Shown: piece after piece, positions 1 through 9,452 of the stretch
Layout of the letters: the number at the start of each line of letters is the position of its first letter
Position numbering within the stretch: the stretch's first letter is position 1
Assembly (NCBI GenBank): GCA_902786265.1
Contig: CADACE010000005.1
Span: 1-64,000 of the forward strand
Direction of reading: 5' to 3'
DNA length: 64,000 nucleotides
Source: an uncultured Chloroflexota bacterium
GTDB taxonomy: Bacteria > Chloroflexota > Anaerolineae > Anaerolineales > Anaerolineaceae
Made by a program: the position numbers and the translations under genes
The notes under the pieces: model-generated
What the model was told of the DNA's origin: nothing
The model's database searches: none
The model's input: the letters and a program-made list of their open reading frames with translations, nothing else

Positions 1-518
1 GAGGAAGCAAGTGAACCGGGGCTCTTTCGGAGGAAATGAGGAATTCGGAATTATAGGGATATAGGGAATAGTTAGCCGGGATCCGGAGGATTTCGGCTGT
101 CTGTTTTTAACGGGGACGGGTTGGGGGACAGTTCGCCCGAGGCGACAGCCGAGGGGAACTGCGAAAGACCCAGCTCTGTCAGGTTCGGTCTTCGTCCGAT
201 CAGATTCAGAGCGGGAGCTCCGCCCTCTCGTTTTCAACGGATGAGCGCTTATTTGTATCCACAGCGGGAGATTTGATGTTATATCTTCAGAGAGCAGGCA
301 CTTATGCTTTGATCAGCGGGACACCGGCACCTGATACTGGCCTGCACCGTAAGGAACAGGCTGCGCCTATTGATTCGGTGCAGGAGCTTCGCCTGCTGCG
401 CGACGGTACACATTTGCCGATGTCCCTTCGGTGATCGATACGGGCGATGGACGTTGGAGACTGTCGCCGACATGACTCATGGAGAAACGGTCTGAAGTTT
501 GAAATGGAATTATAATTA
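1..518. other. gene-free left edge, 518 bp
   Basis: No well-supported gene lies here. Reading frames entering from the left edge stop at 39 and 62, so the last codons of an upstream gene could be present but cannot be identified. At 208-234 a short G+C hairpin with a two-base bulge is followed by TTTT and could be a rightward terminator. A 52-codon frame at 276-434 begins with ATG five bases after GGGAG, but its protein resembles nothing I know. The longer leftward frames here look like chance. Confidence 0.5.
511..516 (+). promoter_or_regulatory. -10 box directly before the first gene
   Basis: TATAAT ends eight bases before the ATG at 525, which would place the transcription start on or next to the start codon. 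No Shine-Dalgarno sequence is seen and no good -35 box is present at 16-18 bases. Leaderless transcription is an inference from position only. Confidence 0.4.
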
Positions 519-524
519 TTGATT

Positions 525-1337
525 ATGGACAACAAAAAGCCGGAGATATATTTTTTTACATTGACCGGTATCGTAACCGCCATTTTCGTTATGGCTTCCC
601 TGACCGACCGGGAATTGTTCCGTTTTCAGTTTAATATATTCGGTTTTTCACTCAGTATGGGCGTGAACGCCATGGAGCTGCTGATCCCGCCGGCTGCGGT
701 CGTAACGGTACTGGGAATGTATCACGCGCTCCGCACATGGCTGCAGATCCCCCGGGAGCAGATCATCCTGCATCTGTTTCTTCCGTTCACAGTCACACTG
801 ACCATCGGCTTCACGCTGCGCAATCTCAACACCGGCATGACCGGCTGGGGGCTTTTGTTCGTCAGCGGAGCTTTGCATTACCTGGTCCTGCGTTTTGAAT
901 ATATCTCCTGCGACCCGGATTCCCCTTACCGGCCCGCGTCCATGATCGTCCTGGACAGCCTGTGTTACGCTGTCTTTCTTCTGTTCGCGATCGCGTTAAG
1001 GGCGAATGTTTCCCGTCTGATCATCACACTGCCCGCGATTTTTATCCTCTGCCTGGGCGTCAGCCTGAAAATCTATTCATTCCATGTCATCGGAAGCAGC
1101 CTTCCGCTGCTTGGCTGTGTTACCGGTTTCGTCATTTGCTGCGCAGATACCGGACTCCATTACCTGCCTGTGAATATCGTTTCTTACGGTTCTCTTATAT
1201 TTCTCTGGTATTATATATTTACAAATCTGATCATCGGAGCGGATCGGGACGAGCCGGTGAGGAATATAATGCGTCGTATTCTGCCGGCCGGTATTCCGGT
1301 GCTTTCTATTTTGGTTTACTCCATGATCCGCTTATAA
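525..1337 (+). CDS. polytopic membrane protein of unknown function
   Basis: About 270 residues, almost entirely hydrophobic, with roughly eight predicted membrane helices separated by short loops; one longer cytoplasmic-type loop carries several charged residues. I recognise no catalytic motif and give no function. A TTG six bases earlier is in frame, but ATG at 525 is preferred because it sits right behind a TATAAT box. It ends 16 bases before the PlsY-like gene, whose ribosome binding site lies in the gap, so the two are probably co-transcribed. That link to a membrane-lipid enzyme suggests envelope work but proves nothing. Confidence 0.75.
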   Translation: MDNKKPEIYFFTLTGIVTAIFVMASLTDRELFRFQFNIFGFSLSMGVNAMELLIPPAAVVTVLGMYHALRTWLQIPREQIILHLFLPFTVTLTIGFTLRNLNTGMTGWGLLFVSGALHYLVLRFEYISCDPDSPYRPASMIVLDSLCYAVFLLFAIALRANVSRLIITLPAIFILCLGVSLKIYSFHVIGSSLPLLGCVTGFVICCADTGLHYLPVNIVSYGSLIFLWYYIFTNLIIGADRDEPVRNIMRRILPAGIPVLSILVYSMIRL

Positions 1338-1353
1338 AGAGGGGGAAATTGGC

Positions 1354-2040
1354 ATGAATCTTACCATAAATCATTTTTTGTACCTGATCGCGGCCTACCT
1401 GATCGGAGCAATTCCTTTCGGATGGCTCATCGTAAAACTGCTGAAACACAAAGATATCCGATATATCGCCTCCGGCCGTATGGGCATGTCCAATGTCATG
1501 CGGGTAGCGGGGACATTCTGGGGGATCGTGACCGCGGTCCTTGATGTATTGAAAGGATACGCTGCAGTCAAAATCGCACCGCTGTTTGTTCCGGTACCCG
1601 AACCCTGGCTGCTTTCGATCGGCGGGATTTTAGCTGTACTCGGGCATATCTATTCCATTTTTCTCATTGAAAAACGCCGGGACGGGAAATTTTATCTGCG
1701 AGGCGGCGCAGGCGGTCTTACCTCCGCGGGTGCCGCGGTTGCCCTGTGGCGGGGATTCTGGTTCGCGATGCCGCTGCCCTGCCTGCTCATCTACCTGTTC
1801 ACCGGCTACGCGTCCGTGACCGTCGCCTGCTTCAATATATTCGGTTTTATTGGTTATGTTGTCGGAGCGATTTTGGGCAAATGCTCCTGGTGGTTCCTGC
1901 TTTATGCAGTGGGTGCTGAGATCCTCGTACTCATCTCCCTGCAGCCGAACTTCAAACGGCTGAGAAGAGGCGATGAAAGGAAATCCTCCCTGCGCATCCG
2001 CTGGAGAAAAGAGGACCGGGAGAATAATAAATCGAGCTGA
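1354..2040 (+). CDS. PlsY-like glycerol-3-phosphate acyltransferase, divergent
   Basis: Integral membrane protein of 228 residues resembling PlsY, which moves an acyl group from acyl phosphate to glycerol 3-phosphate in the first step of phospholipid synthesis. Near residues 40-52 it has SGRMGMSNVMRVAG, matching the family's first conserved loop (S-G-N-I-G-A-T-N-V-x-R), followed by the D-x-L-K-G segment. The second loop departs from the family: after Gly-His at 97-98 about ten charged residues are inserted and the usual G-G-K-G-V-A-T becomes GGAGGLTS near 117-124. The C-terminal N-F-K-R-L piece corresponds to loop three. The start follows GAGGGGG by seven bases. The call is good at family level; activity with the altered loop is uncertain. 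Confidence 0.75.
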   Translation: MNLTINHFLYLIAAYLIGAIPFGWLIVKLLKHKDIRYIASGRMGMSNVMRVAGTFWGIVTAVLDVLKGYAAVKIAPLFVPVPEPWLLSIGGILAVLGHIYSIFLIEKRRDGKFYLRGGAGGLTSAGAAVALWRGFWFAMPLPCLLIYLFTGYASVTVACFNIFGFIGYVVGAILGKCSWWFLLYAVGAEILVLISLQPNFKRLRRGDERKSSLRIRWRKEDRENNKSS

Positions 2041-2057
2041 CTTTCGCCATCAAATGG

Positions 2058-2063
2058 TATAAT
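2058..2063 (+). promoter_or_regulatory. TATAAT box close to the gyrB-operon start
   Basis: TATAAT preceded by TGG lies nine bases before the ATG at 2073 in the short gap after the PlsY-like gene. A 4/6 match to a -35 box (CTGACT, 2037-2042) is 15 bases upstream, shorter than usual. The transcript would have almost no leader; AAAGGG at 2065-2070 is too close to the start to act as a standard ribosome binding site. Confidence 0.45.
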
Positions 2064-2072
2064 TAAAGGGTT

Positions 2073-3104
2073 ATGGAAAACCGTGAAATACCCTCAACAA
2101 CACCGCTTCCGGGCATCATCAGGATACTCGGAGATGGATGCAACCTGGCTGCGAACAAGGTCTATCTGCTGGCATTTCCCGCGCTTTTAGACCTGTTTCT
2201 GCTGTTCGGGCCGAAGCTGCGCATCAATGAATTCCTTGAGCCTTATTTCGAGGCAACATTCAGGCAAATGCTTACCACTGTCGGGAACACCGGCATGCGC
2301 CAGCTGGAAACAGCCATCGCGGTTTTATCCGACGCGCTGTCCTCTGTCAATTTATTCGGATTTCTGCAGACCTATCCGATCGGCATCGGTGTAATGCTGG
2401 GGTCCGCGGCAGCAGCCACACCATTCGGGACATCTGCTGAGGTACAGGTAACCTCTGCTTTCCGGATCATTGTCATCATTATCGCCTGCGTACTTTTCGG
2501 CGTGATGCTCGGAACCGTTTATTACGCCGCAGCCGCGCTGGCTGTCAAAAACAGAAAATTTAATATCAATACCTTCCTGAAGCAGGTGATAAACGTTGTG
2601 CTGCTTTATATCGCGCTCGTCATACTCCTCGCGCTGTTCTCGGTGCCGTATATCTGCCTGACGACTTTTGCGTTTATGACCTCACCGCTGATCTATCAGA
2701 TCCTGATACTGGTCATCATCGTCTTTGCCTGCTGGATCCTCATTCCTCTGTTTTACATTCCTCACGGAATATTTGTCAACGAGCTTGATTTCCCGCATGC
2801 TGTCAAAGAAAGTTTTCAGCTGGCATCCTGGAGCGGCACGCTGACCATCCGGTTTATCCTGTTATCACTTGTTTTATCGCTCGGGCTGGATATGATCTGG
2901 ACAATTCCGGCTCAGTCCTCCTGGCTGATCCTTGTCAGTATCTTCGGGCATGCATTTGTTTCGACGGCGCTGCTTGCCTCGTCGTTTATTCTGTTCCGGG
3001 AACTTGACAAATGGCAGAAAGAAAACAGAAGTTTTCTTGAATGGAGAAAAGCCAATCTCCGTATCAGACGAATCATAAAAAAGGAACCTGAAACCCATGA
3101 CTGA
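2073..3104 (+). CDS. multi-pass membrane protein upstream of gyrB
   Basis: 343 residues with about six to seven strongly hydrophobic segments, a soluble N-terminal stretch and a charged cytoplasmic tail rich in Arg, Lys and Glu after residue 305. No enzyme motif is visible; the layout resembles uncharacterised membrane proteins with a YciC/glycerophosphodiester-phosphodiesterase-membrane-type bundle, but I cannot assign it. Its last eight bases overlap the start of gyrB, so translation of the two is probably coupled. Function unknown. Confidence 0.75.
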   Translation: MENREIPSTTPLPGIIRILGDGCNLAANKVYLLAFPALLDLFLLFGPKLRINEFLEPYFEATFRQMLTTVGNTGMRQLETAIAVLSDALSSVNLFGFLQTYPIGIGVMLGSAAAATPFGTSAEVQVTSAFRIIVIIIACVLFGVMLGTVYYAAAALAVKNRKFNINTFLKQVINVVLLYIALVILLALFSVPYICLTTFAFMTSPLIYQILILVIIVFACWILIPLFYIPHGIFVNELDFPHAVKESFQLASWSGTLTIRFILLSLVLSLGLDMIWTIPAQSSWLILVSIFGHAFVSTALLASSFILFRELDKWQKENRSFLEWRKANLRIRRIIKKEPETHD

Positions 3105-5034
3105 AGAAAATCTGACCACCGTTAACACCAATTACGATGCCAGCAAGATCCAGGTTTTGGAAGGCCTCGAAGCCGTTCGTCGCCGCCCCGGTATGTACGT
3201 GGGCGGTACGGACGCAAAAGCGCTCCATCATCTGGTCTATGAAGTCGTCGACAACGCGATCGACGAAGCGCTTGCAGGATACTGCACGGACATCGAAGTA
3301 ACCATCCACGAAGATCAAAGCGTCACCGTTTCGGATAACGGACGCGGTATTCCGGTAGACATTCATCCGACAAAGAAGATTTCCGCACTGGAAGTTGTCC
3401 TCACCACACTGCATGCCGGCGGTAAATTCGGCGGCGGCGGGTACAAAGTATCCGGCGGTCTGCACGGCGTCGGTTCCTCTGCTGTCAATGCCCTTTCCGA
3501 ATGGATGGAAGCACGGGTCTACCGGGACGGAAAGATCTATTTCCAGCGCTATCATCAGGGACACCCCGATGAACGGGTAAAGGTGATCGGCGAATGCCCG
3601 AAGGAGAAAACCGGAACGGAGATCACTTTCCGCTTTGACCCGACGATTTTCAAAGAAGAGACCGAAGGACTGAATTACAACACGCTGGTCAACCGTTTCC
3701 GCGAGATGGCATTCGTCACCCGCAAAACCAAGATCCATCTGGTCGATGAACGCAGCGGGAAAGAGATCACCTTCTATTTTGACGGCGGGATCACTTCGTT
3801 TGTGCACTACCTGAACCAGGGACGCAAACCGCTCCATAACGTTGTTTACGGGGAAAAGGAAATTGACAATGTCGGCATTGAAGTGGCCATTCAGTACACC
3901 GATGCTTTCAACGAAACGGTTTACTCCTTCGCGAACACCATCAACACCATCGACGGCGGCACGCACATGACAGGTCTGCGCACCGCGGTCACACGCGTGA
4001 TCAACGACTATGCGCACAAAGCAAACATGCTGAAGGAAAATGACAAGAACTTCTCCGGAGATGACACCCGCGAAGGCATCACCGCCATTGTTTCCATCAA
4101 GCATCCGGATCCGCAGTTCGAAAGCCAGACAAAAGTCAAACTGATGAACACGGAAGTCGCCACCTATGTCCAGCAGGTCGTCGGTGAATGCTTCAAGGAT
4201 TTTCTGGAAAACAACCCCAGCGCCGGGAAAGCGATCGTCCAGCGCTGCCAGACCTCTGCCCGTGCCCGCGATGCCGCACAGCACGCCCGGGATCTTGTCT
4301 TCCGCAAATCCGTGCTCGAAAGCATGACGCTGCCGGGAAAACTGGCAGACTGCTCCGGACGCGATCCCAGCAAAGCAGAGCTTTATATCGTGGAAGGTGA
4401 TTCCGCAGGCGGTTCCGCGAAACAGGGACGCGACCGTTCATTCCAGGCGATCCTGCCTCTCCGCGGTAAGATCCTCAATACGGAACGGGCCAGCACCGAT
4501 AAGATTTTCGCGAACAATGAAGTCAAAGCGATGATCTCAGCTATCGGGACCGGCATCAATGAGAATTTCACGCTCAAGAACCTGCGCTATGACCGCATCA
4601 TCATCATGACCGATGCTGATGTCGATGGTTCCCACATCCGCACGCTGCTGCTGACGTTCTTCTTCCGCTATATGCCGGAGTTGATTACAGAAGGCCATGT
4701 GTACATCGCGCAGCCGCCGCTTTACAAGATCCAGTCCGGGAAGAAAGTCAGCTACGCGTATACCGATGAAGAAAGAGATGATATTCTCAAAAAGCTCGGT
4801 GCTGCCGCCGCGGAAAAGGCAAACATCCAGCGTTACAAAGGTCTGGGTGAGATGAACCCCGAACAGCTGTGGGAAACCACTATGGATCCCTCGACCCGGA
4901 CGCTTCTGCAGGTCCATCTGGCGGATTCCATGGCAGCCGACAAGACCTTCACCATGCTGATGGGGTCGGAAGTCCCGCCGCGAAGCCGGTTTATCCAGAC
5001 ACACGCGGCTGAAGTCAGAAATCTGGACGTTTAG
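3097..5034 (+). CDS. DNA gyrase subunit B
   Basis: ATPase subunit of DNA gyrase, which with GyrA introduces negative supercoils. The 645-residue protein is a usual full length. The GHKL ATPase site is intact: VDNAIDEA around 51-58, DNGRGIP at 80-86 and [12 protein letters not shown] near 120-131. The TOPRIM domain has EGDSAGGSA beginning at Glu433 and the metal-binding DADVDG at 506-511, and the C-terminal [15 protein letters not shown] block is present. The serine-rich [15 protein letters not shown] form favours GyrB over ParE. It overlaps the preceding membrane-protein gene by eight bases and is followed by a strong terminator. gyrA is not in the window. Confidence 0.98.
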   Translation: MTEENLTTVNTNYDASKIQVLEGLEAVRRRPGMYVGGTDAKALHHLVYEVVDNAIDEALAGYCTDIEVTIHEDQSVTVSDNGRGIPVDIHPTKKISALEVVLTTLHAGGKFGGGGYKVSGGLHGVGSSAVNALSEWMEARVYRDGKIYFQRYHQGHPDERVKVIGECPKEKTGTEITFRFDPTIFKEETEGLNYNTLVNRFREMAFVTRKTKIHLVDERSGKEITFYFDGGITSFVHYLNQGRKPLHNVVYGEKEIDNVGIEVAIQYTDAFNETVYSFANTINTIDGGTHMTGLRTAVTRVINDYAHKANMLKENDKNFSGDDTREGITAIVSIKHPDPQFESQTKVKLMNTEVATYVQQVVGECFKDFLENNPSAGKAIVQRCQTSARARDAAQHARDLVFRKSVLESMTLPGKLADCSGRDPSKAELYIVEGDSAGGSAKQGRDRSFQAILPLRGKILNTERASTDKIFANNEVKAMISAIGTGINENFTLKNLRYDRIIIMTDADVDGSHIRTLLLTFFFRYMPELITEGHVYIAQPPLYKIQSGKKVSYAYTDEERDDILKKLGAAAAEKANIQRYKGLGEMNPEQLWETTMDPSTRTLLQVHLADSMAADKTFTMLMGSEVPPRSRFIQTHAAEVRNLDV

Positions 5035-5048
5035 TCATAACGATAAAC

Positions 5049-5085
5049 AGACCGGGACAGTGATTCTGTCCCGGTCTTGATTTCT
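5049..5085 (+). terminator. terminator after gyrB
   Basis: Perfect 12-bp stem (5049-5060 with 5066-5077) around a five-base loop, beginning AGACCGGGACAG, followed by a T-rich stretch. It lies 14 bases after the gyrB stop codon. Confidence 0.9.
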
Positions 5086-5093
5086 TTCCATAC

Positions 5094-5122
5094 TTGATAA
5101 AGAAACGGATATAAGGTAAACT
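5094..5122 (+). promoter_or_regulatory. candidate sigma70-type promoter for the secreted protein at 5257
   Basis: TTGATA (5094-5099) and TAAACT (5117-5122) are 17 bases apart, just after the gyrB terminator. The -10 box matches the consensus at four of six positions. The leader would be about 130 bases. Confidence 0.5.
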
Positions 5123-5256
5123 TTATTTACGGTGTTTTGCATTAAGTTGTCTGCAGCTGCCGGATGTTCTTTTACGGCAGTTATCAGGGAAATTTATCTT
5201 TTCAGACTGTTTTGAACAAGCCTAATTTGTTCATATTTTTTTCAGGAGTCATTACG

Positions 5257-6921
5257 ATGAAAAAAGCAAATATATTCATATTGATTACACTGCTCATTCT
5301 GTGTATACTTTCCGATGCGTGCGCCTATGATTCCTTCTGGGAACGCGTCAAAGACACTGAGGCTCAGGGAGAATTACTTTTATCAGGGTCAGCCGATAAC
5401 GGGACATTGACTGAGATGTCAAAAACATCTGTTTCAAACGATGACAATAATTATCGTATCGAAGAAACCTTAACAGTCGACTCTTTTGAGTACCACGGTA
5501 CGGTTGATGAAAAAATTCAGCCGCTGATTCAAATGCTCGACGGGCTCGTGCTCTCCGGTTCCCATCAGGACGGGGATGTTCCGATGCGGTCTGTCAGAAT
5601 TGAACTTGGTGGAAAAGAATTTTTTACCTATAACTGTCAGATCACAACGCCTTATTTCGTAAGCAGCAACTATCTCGGAGATAAAACCTACATGGTTTAT
5701 CCGGAAGATCAGTTTGAAGAAAAAATAGTATCGGCTTTTTATAAAACGATGGAAAAAGTTTCCGGGTCCAATTCGGATTTACCGGATATCGAGCAGGTCT
5801 ACGCTTTGATCAGGTCGATACGTGAAAGCAATATCAATACCGGCTTCGGCACCTTACCGATTTCTAATGAAACTCTTTCATTTGATAAGGAACCGGATTC
5901 CGGCGCTTTCGTTCCTGTTCTGATCGATTTCTTATCCAGATTCAAAGAAGCCGAACCGGAAAAACAGAACAACTACTTCTATACTGATTTTCCGCGCTGG
6001 AGCCGGAAATATACATGGCCGGAAATAAATACACTGCCTTCATTTACCGTCCCCGCTTCTGCCGTTGCGGCTGAATATACGGCGCCGGATCTCGAAACAA
6101 TTTTTGACGCTTTGGACCGCTTTCTTGAGGACAATCCGGACTATGCGGCATTCCTGAACCAGCAGTTACAAGCCGGTTTAGCGAAATCCAATCCTGAACT
6201 TGCCCGGGAAGAAGGCGTCAATTCCCTGGATGAAATGATCAATGAAATCAGGAATTCTTTACTGAAGAATTTCAAAACTACGGTCGTAAATGTGAAAAAG
6301 GATCTGGACGAGAACGGGAATACCGTTCTGACCACCATCAGAATCACAGCGAACGATAACAGTTCCGTCCCCGACTCAGGCATCATCATCAAATGGCACA
6401 GCACAAAAGACGACGTAATGACTGTCACCGAAGCAGCGGTTGATCTCAGCGAACAAAATACCATCCAGCCGTATTTCCGTCTTTTATCGACCACTACGCA
6501 TAATAGCGAAGAAAACGATACGAATACAGTAAACTTCATTTTTGATATTCAGAATGAGGACCATCTTGAATATGCTCAGACTTCCTCGCGTTACGTTGCA
6601 TCGACGATGACGCGTGTTTCCGATTCGGATATTCAGTTTGCATGGAATAAGGAAAGCGGCAGCGGGAAAATCTTCACGACTGAAATTCCGAACGAGTTTG
6701 GGAAATATGACAGCACAAGGCAGATTTCTTACGATCATGTTTCAGACGGAAATCCGCTGTTTTCATTTGTCGTAACGTCCGAAAGCAGCATGAGTTCACC
6801 ATTGTCCGCCCTCAGCCCTTCAGATGCTGTGGCAGCCTCTCAGATGGATGAGAGTGATTACGACCAAATCGCGTCAAATATATTTATGCAGCTGTTCATG
6901 CTGATGATGAGTTTTAGTTAA
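5257..6921 (+). CDS. secreted protein of unknown function
   Basis: 554 residues beginning with a clear signal peptide (MKK, then about 15 hydrophobic residues) with probable signal peptidase I cleavage after Ala-Cys-Ala near residue 24; the S-D-A-C before it is a poor lipobox. The mature part is acidic, rich in Asp, Glu, Ser and Thr, and has beta-strand-like alternating segments near 365-470. I recognise no catalytic motif. The open frame extends upstream to 5164, but ATG at 5257 is chosen because AGGAG lies eight bases before it and the signal peptide starts there. It is followed 18 bases later by the HD-domain gene, so the pair may be co-transcribed. Confidence 0.75.
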   Translation: MKKANIFILITLLILCILSDACAYDSFWERVKDTEAQGELLLSGSADNGTLTEMSKTSVSNDDNNYRIEETLTVDSFEYHGTVDEKIQPLIQMLDGLVLSGSHQDGDVPMRSVRIELGGKEFFTYNCQITTPYFVSSNYLGDKTYMVYPEDQFEEKIVSAFYKTMEKVSGSNSDLPDIEQVYALIRSIRESNINTGFGTLPISNETLSFDKEPDSGAFVPVLIDFLSRFKEAEPEKQNNYFYTDFPRWSRKYTWPEINTLPSFTVPASAVAAEYTAPDLETIFDALDRFLEDNPDYAAFLNQQLQAGLAKSNPELAREEGVNSLDEMINEIRNSLLKNFKTTVVNVKKDLDENGNTVLTTIRITANDNSSVPDSGIIIKWHSTKDDVMTVTEAAVDLSEQNTIQPYFRLLSTTTHNSEENDTNTVNFIFDIQNEDHLEYAQTSSRYVASTMTRVSDSDIQFAWNKESGSGKIFTTEIPNEFGKYDSTRQISYDHVSDGNPLFSFVVTSESSMSSPLSALSPSDAVAASQMDESDYDQIASNIFMQLFMLMMSFS

Positions 6922-6939
6922 ACGGAACAGAGAGGGAAA

Positions 6940-7527
6940 ATGAATAATCTTCCGTCCAGGGAACAAGCCTGGAATATATTGACAAAATATGTGACAACCG
7001 ACCATTTGCAGCGCCATGTCCTGATGGTCGAAGGCGCAATGCGCCATTTTGCCCGTCTTTATCATGAGAATGAGGATGATTGGGGAGTTTTGGGTATGCT
7101 CCATGATATCGATTTCGAATTATATCCGGAAGAGCATCTCGCTCATGCGCCTCAGATCCTCCGTGATGAAGGCTTTGATGAGGAGTTCATTCACGCGGTT
7201 GAATCACACGGGTACGGGATCTGTTCAGACGTGGAACCGGTAACCAATGCCGAAAAGGTACTTTTTGCCGTGGATGAATTAACAGGTCTGATTTATGCCT
7301 GCGCACTGATGCGGCCTTCCAGGAGCGTTATGGACCTGGAAGTAAAATCTGTCAAAAAGAAGTTCAAAACAGCAAATTTTGCAGCCAACGTCGACCGTAA
7401 AGTAATACAGGATGGCGCGGACCGTTTGGGAATGCCGCTGGATGACGTCATCAGGGAAACGATCCTCGGAATGAGAGAATGCGCTGAAAGCATCGGTTTA
7501 TCGGGCTCTGAACCATCTTCAGAATAA
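6940..7527 (+). CDS. HD-domain phosphohydrolase-like protein
   Basis: 195-residue cytoplasmic protein of the HD superfamily, metal-dependent phosphohydrolases acting on nucleotides or cyclic nucleotides. The order of candidate metal ligands is complete: His26, His55-Asp56 (LHDID), His66/His69, His90 in ESHGYG and Asp112 in AVDELTG. It resembles the short stand-alone HDIG-type proteins common in anaerobes, often annotated only as hydrolases. The start follows GAGAGGG by six bases. Substrate unknown. The upstream partner encodes a secreted protein and gives no hint. Confidence 0.85.
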   Translation: MNNLPSREQAWNILTKYVTTDHLQRHVLMVEGAMRHFARLYHENEDDWGVLGMLHDIDFELYPEEHLAHAPQILRDEGFDEEFIHAVESHGYGICSDVEPVTNAEKVLFAVDELTGLIYACALMRPSRSVMDLEVKSVKKKFKTANFAANVDRKVIQDGADRLGMPLDDVIRETILGMRECAESIGLSGSEPSSE

Positions 7528-7676
7528 CCCGGCGGCGCCTCTGTTCTTATGTACCAAAATCGGCTGCTGAAATCTCAGATTCGATAGCTGATGGAAGCTT
7601 GCCTACTGATCAAATGCTTTTTTATAATAATCGGTCTCAGGAGAAAAACTTTTGTGATCTTTAAAGGGGGTGTTAT

Positions 7677-8723
7677 ATGAAAAAAGTATTATTTCTTTTG
7701 ATCATCGCGATTTTAATTACGGTACATCCTTCCATTGCTCAAAATCTGGAAGCAACCAAACAATACCTTGAAACCCAGCTGGAGATCCTCCGCCTGCAGG
7801 AGACACTTGACGCATTGCAGGGTCAGAACGGCAGCGGTAATTCCGGAAACAGCGGCGATGACGGGATGTGGAACTGGGGGCAGCAGAATTCCGGATATTA
7901 TTCGACCCCTACACCGTATAATTATTCGAATAACCCCGCAAACATCATTACTCCCCGTAACTTTCCATCCTATGCCCAACCTCCTATTCCCTCCGGTCCG
8001 CCGCCGACATGGAAAATTCCCTACAACCGTCATACCACCGCGATCTATGTCGGCGATGCCGGTCAGTATCTTACCATTTCCGAAGCAATGAAACACGTTC
8101 CGGATAATGCCGGTGAATTGACCATATATCTGGTCAGTGACACGGAAGAACCGCAGGCAGGGATCTCGATCCCGATCGGGAAAAAGATCACGTCTGTCCG
8201 CATCGCAGCCAATGATGAGAAATCGCCGCGTTCTGTCTGGCCGGCAGACCGCTCGGTCTGGTTTTTCTGCAATGGTATCCCTCTGGTCATCGACAGGACC
8301 GTTTCCTTCGAAAAAAAGAGCATGATCATGGGTGGATTCGTGACATACTCAGGACATAATGTAGAAGCGCCGCAGAGCACCATTGTGGTTAATGGGAGAG
8401 CATATTGGGTATATGCGGGCGGACAATCCGATCGGGAAGGGCACAGCTCAACCGTTCAGGAAGCCCTGGTGATCATCAACGGACAGGTAGACCGCGTATA
8501 TGCAGGCGGACGAGCCATCTGGGGTGAAACTATTGTCCATAATGCTACCGTGGTCGTAAATGGGACTGCCAACGAAGTCTATTGCTCCGGGTATACGGAA
8601 AATGCTTCTGCCATAACCACTGTTGGACGTGCAAATATGAGAATATACGGCTGGTATAACAAATACGGGCTTGGTCTCGGCGCCGGAGAAATCAGACTTC
8701 TGAACCCGAACGGCTGTTATTAA
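7677..8723 (+). CDS. secreted repeat protein with VNG...VYAGG motifs
   Basis: 348 residues with a signal peptide (MKKVLFLL..., likely cleavage after Ile-Ala near 21), then a short Leu/Glu/Gln-rich helix that could form a coiled coil, a low-complexity Asn/Gly/Ser and Tyr/Pro-rich linker (about 45-115), and a C-terminal beta-rich domain. The last third repeats the phrase V/I-N-G-x4-V-Y-A-G-G at three places, the third changed to V-Y-C-S-G. This is a strand-turn repeat typical of solenoid or beta-helix surfaces. No enzyme motif is seen. AAAGGGGG lies seven bases before the ATG. Function unknown; surface adhesin or glycan-facing role is only a guess. Confidence 0.75.
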   Translation: MKKVLFLLIIAILITVHPSIAQNLEATKQYLETQLEILRLQETLDALQGQNGSGNSGNSGDDGMWNWGQQNSGYYSTPTPYNYSNNPANIITPRNFPSYAQPPIPSGPPPTWKIPYNRHTTAIYVGDAGQYLTISEAMKHVPDNAGELTIYLVSDTEEPQAGISIPIGKKITSVRIAANDEKSPRSVWPADRSVWFFCNGIPLVIDRTVSFEKKSMIMGGFVTYSGHNVEAPQSTIVVNGRAYWVYAGGQSDREGHSSTVQEALVIINGQVDRVYAGGRAIWGETIVHNATVVVNGTANEVYCSGYTENASAITTVGRANMRIYGWYNKYGLGLGAGEIRLLNPNGCY

Positions 8724-8744
8724 TGAGTTGTTGATCATCTAAGC

Positions 8745-8800
8745 AAATACGGATAATTACAATTATTAGAGAATATTGTAATTATCCGTATTTATTTTTC
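8745..8800 (+). terminator. long A+T-rich inverted repeat, terminator-like
   Basis: Perfect 19-bp inverted repeat, arms 8745-8763 and 8775-8793 around an 11-base loop, followed by TTATTTTTC. It is the first of two hairpins after the secreted-protein gene. Read leftward it could also serve bioY, though the T-tract there is weaker. Confidence 0.8.
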
Positions 8801-8809
8801 AATCACCGG

Positions 8810-8853
8810 CGGTCTGTCAGCAGATAATATGCTCCTGAACGGACCGTTTTTTT
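8810..8853 (+). terminator. second rightward terminator before bioY
   Basis: Imperfect hairpin (8810-8820 with 8835-8846, one or two bulges) followed by seven T residues on the plus strand. It would stop rightward readthrough just before the tail of the leftward bioY gene. Confidence 0.65.
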
Positions 8854-8856
8854 ATT

Positions 8857-9411
8857 TCAGATCAATTCGTCACGAATCAACGGGATCAGCCGTACTCCGA
8901 TCATCGCGGCAAGTATGCTTTTGATGATATCCCCCGGCAGCGGCTGGATGTCACAGGCAAGGATCAACGGCCAGAGCGCAATGGTATTGCCCAGATAAAA
9001 CCGGTTTAATAAATATAAATAGACTGTTCCGAAAAAATAAATCACAAGGATCGAAGCCAGGTTTCCCATCAAAATCTGCTTAAATCCGGGACGTTCCACT
9101 TTATTCGCGATCGTCCCCGCGACATAAGCGCCGGGGATGAAGCCGATGATAAAGCCAAAGCTTGGCTGCAATACGTAGCCGGGTCCGCCGCCATGGGTAA
9201 ATACCGGCAGCCCGATCAGACCCATCACAACATAGATCAATGCAGAGATCGCCCCCCATTTTCCGCCAAGCAGAATGCCTGCCAGCATGACGAACATATC
9301 CTGCATTGACAGCGGGATGATCGGGATCGGGATCGTTATAAAAGCACCCACCGCAATCAGCGCCACAAACATCGCACACAAAACCAGTTTTTTCGTCCTT
9401 TGGTTTCTCAC
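8857..9411 (-). CDS. biotin transporter S component BioY
   Basis: 184-residue integral membrane protein of the BioY family, the biotin-binding S component of ECF transporters. It has five to six hydrophobic segments, the family's I-P-I-P-x2-P-L-S-M-Q segment near residues 28-37, G-G-K-W-G near 50 and the V-L-Q-P-S-F-G-F-I-I-G-F stretch near 80-92. The start is GTG with GAGGTG seven bases before it. It lies 41 bases downstream of birA on the same strand and presumably shares its BirA-controlled promoter. No EcfA or EcfT gene is in the window, so it would use a shared energising module or act alone. Confidence 0.95.
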   Translation of the reverse strand: MRNQRTKKLVLCAMFVALIAVGAFITIPIPIIPLSMQDMFVMLAGILLGGKWGAISALIYVVMGLIGLPVFTHGGGPGYVLQPSFGFIIGFIPGAYVAGTIANKVERPGFKQILMGNLASILVIYFFGTVYLYLLNRFYLGNTIALWPLILACDIQPLPGDIIKSILAAMIGVRLIPLIRDELI

Positions 9412-9452
9412 TTATTTTCACCTCGTTTTCTGATTTTTATAATGGTATTCAT

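Noticed and set aside
251..261. GTATCCACA resembling a DnaA box
   Set aside because: A single near match without an A+T-rich cluster, dnaA or dnaN is not evidence of an origin.
276..434. 52-codon frame with a ribosome-binding-like GGGAG
   Set aside because: The protein is unlike anything I know and the composition is not convincing; noted in the left-edge entry only.
3073..4284. 403-codon leftward frame opposite gyrB
   Set aside because: It is a shadow of the gyrB reading frame; the protein has no motif and gyrB is certain.
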